Assembly: GCA_030671985.1 (NCBI GenBank)
Contig: DAOVHI010000050.1
Location: 1 to 9,120 of the forward strand
DNA length: 9,120 nucleotides
Origin: JAHJDO01 sp030671985 [NCBI: bacterium]
GTDB lineage: Bacteria > JAHJDO01
Direction of reading: 5' to 3'
Within the stretch, counting starts at the first letter, position 1, and every line of letters starts with the position of its first letter. Below the pieces are notes generated by a model. It was given only the letters and a program-made list of their open reading frames with translations. It was not told the DNA's origin and did no database searches. The translations under genes and the position numbers were made by a program. Positions 5,562 to 9,120 of the stretch are shown here, piece by piece.

Positions 5562-7698
5562 ATATACCCCTATCCGTTGTAATAATTCCCGCAACTATTC
5601 CCTTTATTCTAGGCATAATTATTTTAAAATTTCTTCTTTTTACTGCGGATAATATATGTATTGTATTCTCTACAAAGAAATACCATGAGAAGCTGATTAT
5701 TTGTGGAATAGTTGCATTTTTTTTCATAAAAATAATTCTATTCCTTGTTTTATAAAAAGCTCCGAATGGATTTTCAGAACCTCCGCTTGTTCTTGCTACT
5801 TTATGCCGCAATTTTGCTCTTGGCGCAACTACACATTTAAATCCGGCTTTTATCGCCTTTGTGCAGTAGTCGATGTCTTCCTGATAGTAAAAATAACCTT
5901 CGTCCATTAATCCGATTTTATTGATAACATTTCTACGAATAAGTAAGGCGCAGCCGCTTATAAAGTCTGAATCACATATTTCGTCATATTGTCCATAATC
6001 TTGCTTCATCCCTCCAACATGTGACGTCACCCCAGTTTTCCAGTCCATTCTACCTCTCGCAAACCACAATATGTTTTGTTTGTCATAATAATACATCTTT
6101 GGTCCGACAATGCCTATTGCTGAATTAATCTTCATAGGTTTTATTAACTCGTTTAACATATTAGACGCGATTTTAGTATCATTATTTAGCAGTAAAACAC
6201 TATCAAACCCCTGCTTCATGGCCCGCCTTATAGCTATGTTATTCGCCTCGGCAAACCCCAAATTAGTTTTATTTTCAATTAACATTGCCAATGGGAAATG
6301 TTCCTTAAAATAGTCTCGCGAGCCATCTGTGGATGCGTTATCTACAATGCAGGCCTTATAGTTCTTGTATGTTTGCGCTTTTATGGATTCGAGACATTCA
6401 ATGGTGTCTTCTTTGCCGTTATGATTAAGGATTATAATAAAAACGCTTGGCTCCTTGGGATTGTGATTTTCCGTTAGTATATTTCCCTGTAACACGACTT
6501 TATTCTCAAGTTCATTGTCTATGATTTTTTGCATGGTAAAATTATCGAGCTGTAGTTTTTTCCGCATTCCTTTTTTCAGAAGAGCCTTATATACAAAAAC
6601 AAATTTCCCAAAGATCACTTCTTCTACTAAATTCTTTATTGCAAATTTTCTTGCGTGTTCTCTGATGGCCTTAATTCTGCGCTTGTCCGCCATAAGACTC
6701 ATTACCTCAGATGCAATCGCCTCCGGCGTATTTTCTTTTACAACAATTCCCGTCTCTCCGTTTTTAATGATCTCTTCAGAACCTTTACATCTGGTAGAAA
6801 CAACTACAGGGCCCATTATCATTGCTTCGCCGACAACATGCGGACATGATTCAAGCCTGCTTCCCAATATTTTTATTTGTGCATCCTTTAGGTACCTAGA
6901 GACCTCATGATGTTTCACATGCCCCATAAATTCGACATTCCTCTCAATTCCAAGTTCTTTACAGCGTTTCTTCAAAGAATTAAGAAGAGGTCCTTCCCCA
7001 AGAAACTTATGTTTTACATCAATCCCTCTCTTTTTTAGTACGCCAATTGCTTCCAGAACAATATCTGCCCCGCCTATAGGATATAGGTCTTTTACTGTTA
7101 TTGTGTGATTTTTCTTCCCGCAATATCCGTCCTGAAGAAACAAGTTTCTACTTACTTCTGTCCATATTACCCCATCAATTCGAAGTCCTTTTTTAGTCAA
7201 TTCATCTTTGAGGCAATAACTGTTAGCGATTGTGGTATATCGTCTATTTATCATTCTTTTAAGATCAAAAAATTTCGCAGGAATATAATCCCACCCGTCT
7301 CTTCCGACAAATACCTGTATTACCTTCTTTTTCCTCAATCTGTACCATGCAAGTATCAACGCCGTATTCCACAAGCTCCAGCCGTGTATCTCTATTATAT
7401 CGCGGTCTTCTGCAAACTTTGAGATTTCCCTGTACAACATTAAAATGTCCAAAATCTTGTGAAAAAAACCAAATTTGTTTCTCCTAAAAAAAGGAGTTAT
7501 TCTTTTTATATTCGGATACCTGTACATTTGAGGGATTTCTTCCGTTGACATCTTCGGAGAAAATCCGATCATCTTTACATCAACGCCTTTTGCCGACAGC
7601 CATTTAAATTTAGTCCAATTAGAAATCGCCATCCCTACGTCATCAGGGATCAGTACAGGAGAGATGATACCTAATTTAAATTTTATTGTATTCTTCAT
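5551..7698 (-). CDS. Bifunctional glycosyltransferase: GT4 domain fused to GT2 (WbbL/rhamnosyltransferase-like) domain
   Basis: One uninterrupted 715-residue frame encodes two transferases. Residues 1-375 are a GT4 (GT-B) unit with KLGIISPV (8-15), FLGEGPL (232-238), FMGH (257-260) and the donor-binding E283-x7-E291. A basic linker (about 376-415) leads to a GT2 (GT-A) unit: VFIIILNHNG (419-428), VDNASTDGS (452-460), NLGFAEANN (479-487), LLNNDT (503-508) as the metal and nucleotide site, and EGYFYYQEDIDYC (600-612) with the probable catalytic acidic pair. A hydrophobic segment (about 664-684) may lie on the membrane. The GT2 half looks like WbbL-type rhamnosyltransferases, consistent with rmlB nearby, though the sugar is inferred. 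The start overlaps the upstream gene by 23 nt and has no clear Shine-Dalgarno. The fusion may add two successive sugars. Confidence 0.92.
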   Translation of the reverse strand: MKNTIKFKLGIISPVLIPDDVGMAISNWTKFKWLSAKGVDVKMIGFSPKMSTEEIPQMYRYPNIKRITPFFRRNKFGFFHKILDILMLYREISKFAEDRDIIEIHGWSLWNTALILAWYRLRKKKVIQVFVGRDGWDYIPAKFFDLKRMINRRYTTIANSYCLKDELTKKGLRIDGVIWTEVSRNLFLQDGYCGKKNHTITVKDLYPIGGADIVLEAIGVLKKRGIDVKHKFLGEGPLLNSLKKRCKELGIERNVEFMGHVKHHEVSRYLKDAQIKILGSRLESCPHVVGEAMIMGPVVVSTRCKGSEEIIKNGETGIVVKENTPEAIASEVMSLMADKRRIKAIREHARKFAIKNLVEEVIFGKFVFVYKALLKKGMRKKLQLDNFTMQKIIDNELENKVVLQGNILTENHNPKEPSVFIIILNHNGKEDTIECLESIKAQTYKNYKACIVDNASTDGSRDYFKEHFPLAMLIENKTNLGFAEANNIAIRRAMKQGFDSVLLLNNDTKIASNMLNELIKPMKINSAIGIVGPKMYYYDKQNILWFARGRMDWKTGVTSHVGGMKQDYGQYDEICDSDFISGCALLIRRNVINKIGLMDEGYFYYQEDIDYCTKAIKAGFKCVVAPRAKLRHKVARTSGGSENPFGAFYKTRNRIIFMKKNATIPQIISFSWYFFVENTIHILSAVKRRNFKIIMPRIKGIVAGIITTDRGIYVR

Positions 7699-8788
7699 AT
7701 ATTTTTTCTACTATCTTTTCCCAGTCATAGTTACGCGCATGCTCAACCGCTTTTTTAGAAAATTGTTCTATTTTTTTATTGTTTGAGATAAGCTCAATTA
7801 CCGCTTCTGAAAATGCTTTGGTATCTTTGGCTTTTACAAGAATACCTGTTTCGTTGTCTATTACAACTTCCGGTATGCTTGTAGTATTAAATCCGACACA
7901 TGGCAGACCGCTTGCCTGCGCTTCCATAAACGGCATTCCAAATCCTTCGTATATAGACGCGCATGTGAATAAATCGGCAGATCTATAATATGACATTACA
8001 TCTTCTACAGGAAGATGCCCAAGCAGATAGACATTCCCAATTTCTCTGGCTCTCTGCTTGATCAGCTCTGAGTAACCGTCGTTGTCAAACTTCCCGATAA
8101 CATAGAGATGCGCTTCGGGAATTTTTTTTAGAACCAGTTCAAACGCATTTAACAAAAGATTCACGCCCTTATGTTTTACTATTCTTCCAACATAAAGCAA
8201 TGCGGGATAGTGTAGATTTAGCTTTTCCTCTTCTTTTCTAAATACCTGAAAATCTATACCGGGCGTAACAACAGTGCTGTCTATTGAAAATTCCGATAGA
8301 AGATAGTTTCTTGTGAAGTTTGAATTTGTGACAACTTTATCTGCTTCAAACACATTCTTTATCATTCTTTTGTTTTCCAGAATTCTCCGTTTTCTTTCAT
8401 AGCCTGAATACATATTGGGATCTGTAACATTATGGTAATAATAGACAACCTTATATCCAAACTTTTTTCTATTCTTTATAACAAAGTCATCTAAAGGTGG
8501 ATAATGTACATTTACAATGTCGGGTCTTATAACTTCCAAAGCTCTTTTGAAAAACATGTTTGCAATCGGCTTCATAACCGGCTTAGTAAACAGATAGTTA
8601 CGACCTCTTGGAATATCCAGCGGAATTACTACGGGAATCTTGTGATTCAGATGTTTGTGGGAAAAAGACAGTGTAAGAATGCTGACCTTTACATCATCGT
8701 ATTTATATAACTGATTTGCATGCGCGGCAACTACTTCAGAGATTCCTGAACCTTCGGCAAGGGCTGTAAAAGCGATAGCAACATTCAT
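7676..8788 (-). CDS. Glycosyltransferase family 4 (GT-B fold)
   Basis: A complete 370-residue GT4 enzyme that should transfer a nucleotide-activated sugar onto a cytoplasmic glycan intermediate. The N-terminal half starts MNVAIAFTA with the loop EGSGISEVV (12-20), NVHYPP (93-98) and YYHNVTDPN (117-125). The C-terminal half has the phosphate-binding stretch YVGRIVKHKGV (199-209, with R202 and nearby lysines), LYVIGKF (228-234), LLGHLP (255-260) and a textbook donor site E281-GFGMPFM-E289 followed by ASGLPCVGF. The family is clear; the sugar is unknown. Its ATG overlaps the rmlB stop as ATGA (8785-8788), and its 3' end overlaps the next gene by 23 nt, so it is translated as part of the same coupled set. 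Confidence 0.93.
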   Translation of the reverse strand: MNVAIAFTALAEGSGISEVVAAHANQLYKYDDVKVSILTLSFSHKHLNHKIPVVIPLDIPRGRNYLFTKPVMKPIANMFFKRALEVIRPDIVNVHYPPLDDFVIKNRKKFGYKVVYYYHNVTDPNMYSGYERKRRILENKRMIKNVFEADKVVTNSNFTRNYLLSEFSIDSTVVTPGIDFQVFRKEEEKLNLHYPALLYVGRIVKHKGVNLLLNAFELVLKKIPEAHLYVIGKFDNDGYSELIKQRAREIGNVYLLGHLPVEDVMSYYRSADLFTCASIYEGFGMPFMEAQASGLPCVGFNTTSIPEVVIDNETGILVKAKDTKAFSEAVIELISNNKKIEQFSKKAVEHARNYDWEKIVEKIYEEYNKI

Positions 8789-9120
8789 AGCTCAATTATT
8801 CTCTTCCACCAGTTTTCGTTCTCAACATACCATGAGATAGTTGCTTCCAACCTATCCTCAAAATCGTAAACAGGTTTCCACCTCAATTGGTTTTTTATCT
8901 TATTCGTATTGATAGCATAACGGCGATCATGCCCCAGCCTGTCCTTTACAAATTTTATTAATGTTTCTGGTTTCTCTAATCTTTTTAAAATAAATTTAGC
9001 TATATTTATATTAGTTCTCTCATTATTAGAGCCTATGTTATAGACCTCTCCCATTTCCCCTCTCTGCATCACTGAATCAATAGCCCTTGAGTGATCTATT
9101 ACATGAATCCAATCTCTTAC
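8785..9120 (-). CDS. rfbB: dTDP-glucose 4,6-dehydratase, C-terminal 111 residues
   Basis: The frame is open to the right edge, so the N-terminal NAD-binding part and the catalytic Tyr-x3-Lys lie outside the window. What is seen is diagnostic of RmlB/RfbB: VRDWIHVIDHSRAI at the edge, then GEVYNIGSNNERTN, FVKDRLGHDRRYAI and LRWKP, ending with the WYVENENWW helix. The enzyme turns dTDP-glucose into dTDP-4-keto-6-deoxyglucose with bound NAD, the branch point to dTDP-L-rhamnose and other deoxysugars. RmlA, RmlC and RmlD are not in the window. Its TGA overlaps the ATG of the following glycosyltransferase. The gene is often named rmlB as well. The only plausible alternative is a close nucleotide-sugar dehydratase, but the GHDRRYAI stretch makes RmlB very likely. 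Confidence 0.95.
   Translation of the reverse strand, partial: VRDWIHVIDHSRAIDSVMQRGEMGEVYNIGSNNERTNINIAKFILKRLEKPETLIKFVKDRLGHDRRYAINTNKIKNQLRWKPVYDFEDRLEATISWYVENENWWKRIIEL

Noticed and set aside
5562-5594. Longer methyltransferase starting at TTG 5594
   Set aside because: It would need a rare start and a 44-nt overlap. ATG 5561 has AGGGG 5 nt upstream and leaves the domain complete.
6515-6910. Plus-strand frame of 131 codons inside the GT4-GT2 gene
   Set aside because: It is antisense to strong GT4 motifs, has no ribosome binding site or domain, and is hydrophobic only because it mirrors the coding strand.
7481-7496. CTCCT/AGGAG hairpin around an A run
   Set aside because: It lies inside the GT4 half of the fusion gene, the stem is only 5 bp and the bases encode conserved-looking protein, so it is probably incidental.

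Overview
The window looks like chromosome from an AT-rich, Gram-negative (diderm), probably anaerobic bacterium. The diderm reading rests on a signal-peptide protein with a beta-strand-rich, MlaD/MCE-associated type of C-terminus and on a dTDP-sugar/glycosyltransferase cluster typical of surface polysaccharide. Two adjacent radical SAM enzymes suggest low-oxygen life. The protein style reminds me of Omnitrophota and related lineages, but that is an impression and not a search result.

Layout. Positions 1-492 (minus strand) hold the first 164 codons of a multi-membrane GT-C (PMT/ArnT-like, GT39-type) glycosyltransferase that runs off the left edge. Positions 493-636 are a divergent intergenic region with a near-consensus promoter for the rightward gene, a weaker and possibly leaderless promoter for the leftward gene, and a small palindrome between them. 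Positions 637-1290 (plus strand) encode the exported 217-residue beta-rich protein. It converges on the long minus-strand cluster with only 6 nt between stop codons, and a long inverted repeat (1264-1310) covers both stops.

Positions 1297-9120 are one tightly packed minus-strand operon. In transcription order it holds the 3' end of rmlB/rfbB (dTDP-glucose 4,6-dehydratase), a GT4 glycosyltransferase, a GT4-GT2 two-domain glycosyltransferase, a class I SAM methyltransferase, a B12-binding-type radical SAM enzyme, a radical SAM enzyme with a short SPASM-like C-terminus, and a second stand-alone GT4. Most joints overlap (ATGA at three of them), so the genes are probably translated as a coupled unit.

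Together they read as part of an O-antigen, capsule or exopolysaccharide assembly locus. RmlB makes dTDP-4-keto-6-deoxyglucose, a precursor of dTDP-rhamnose and other deoxysugars. Four glycosyltransferase domains in three proteins build the glycan, and one methyltransferase plus two radical SAM enzymes may decorate it. The locus continues past the right edge.

I see no definite new system. The most unusual points are the tandem radical SAM pair in a glycan cluster, the GT4-GT2 fusion, and phased A-AAA-AAC slippery heptamers before two ATGA gene joints, where a -1 shift would fuse neighbouring proteins. I saw no tRNA, rRNA, CRISPR array, insertion sequence or transposase.
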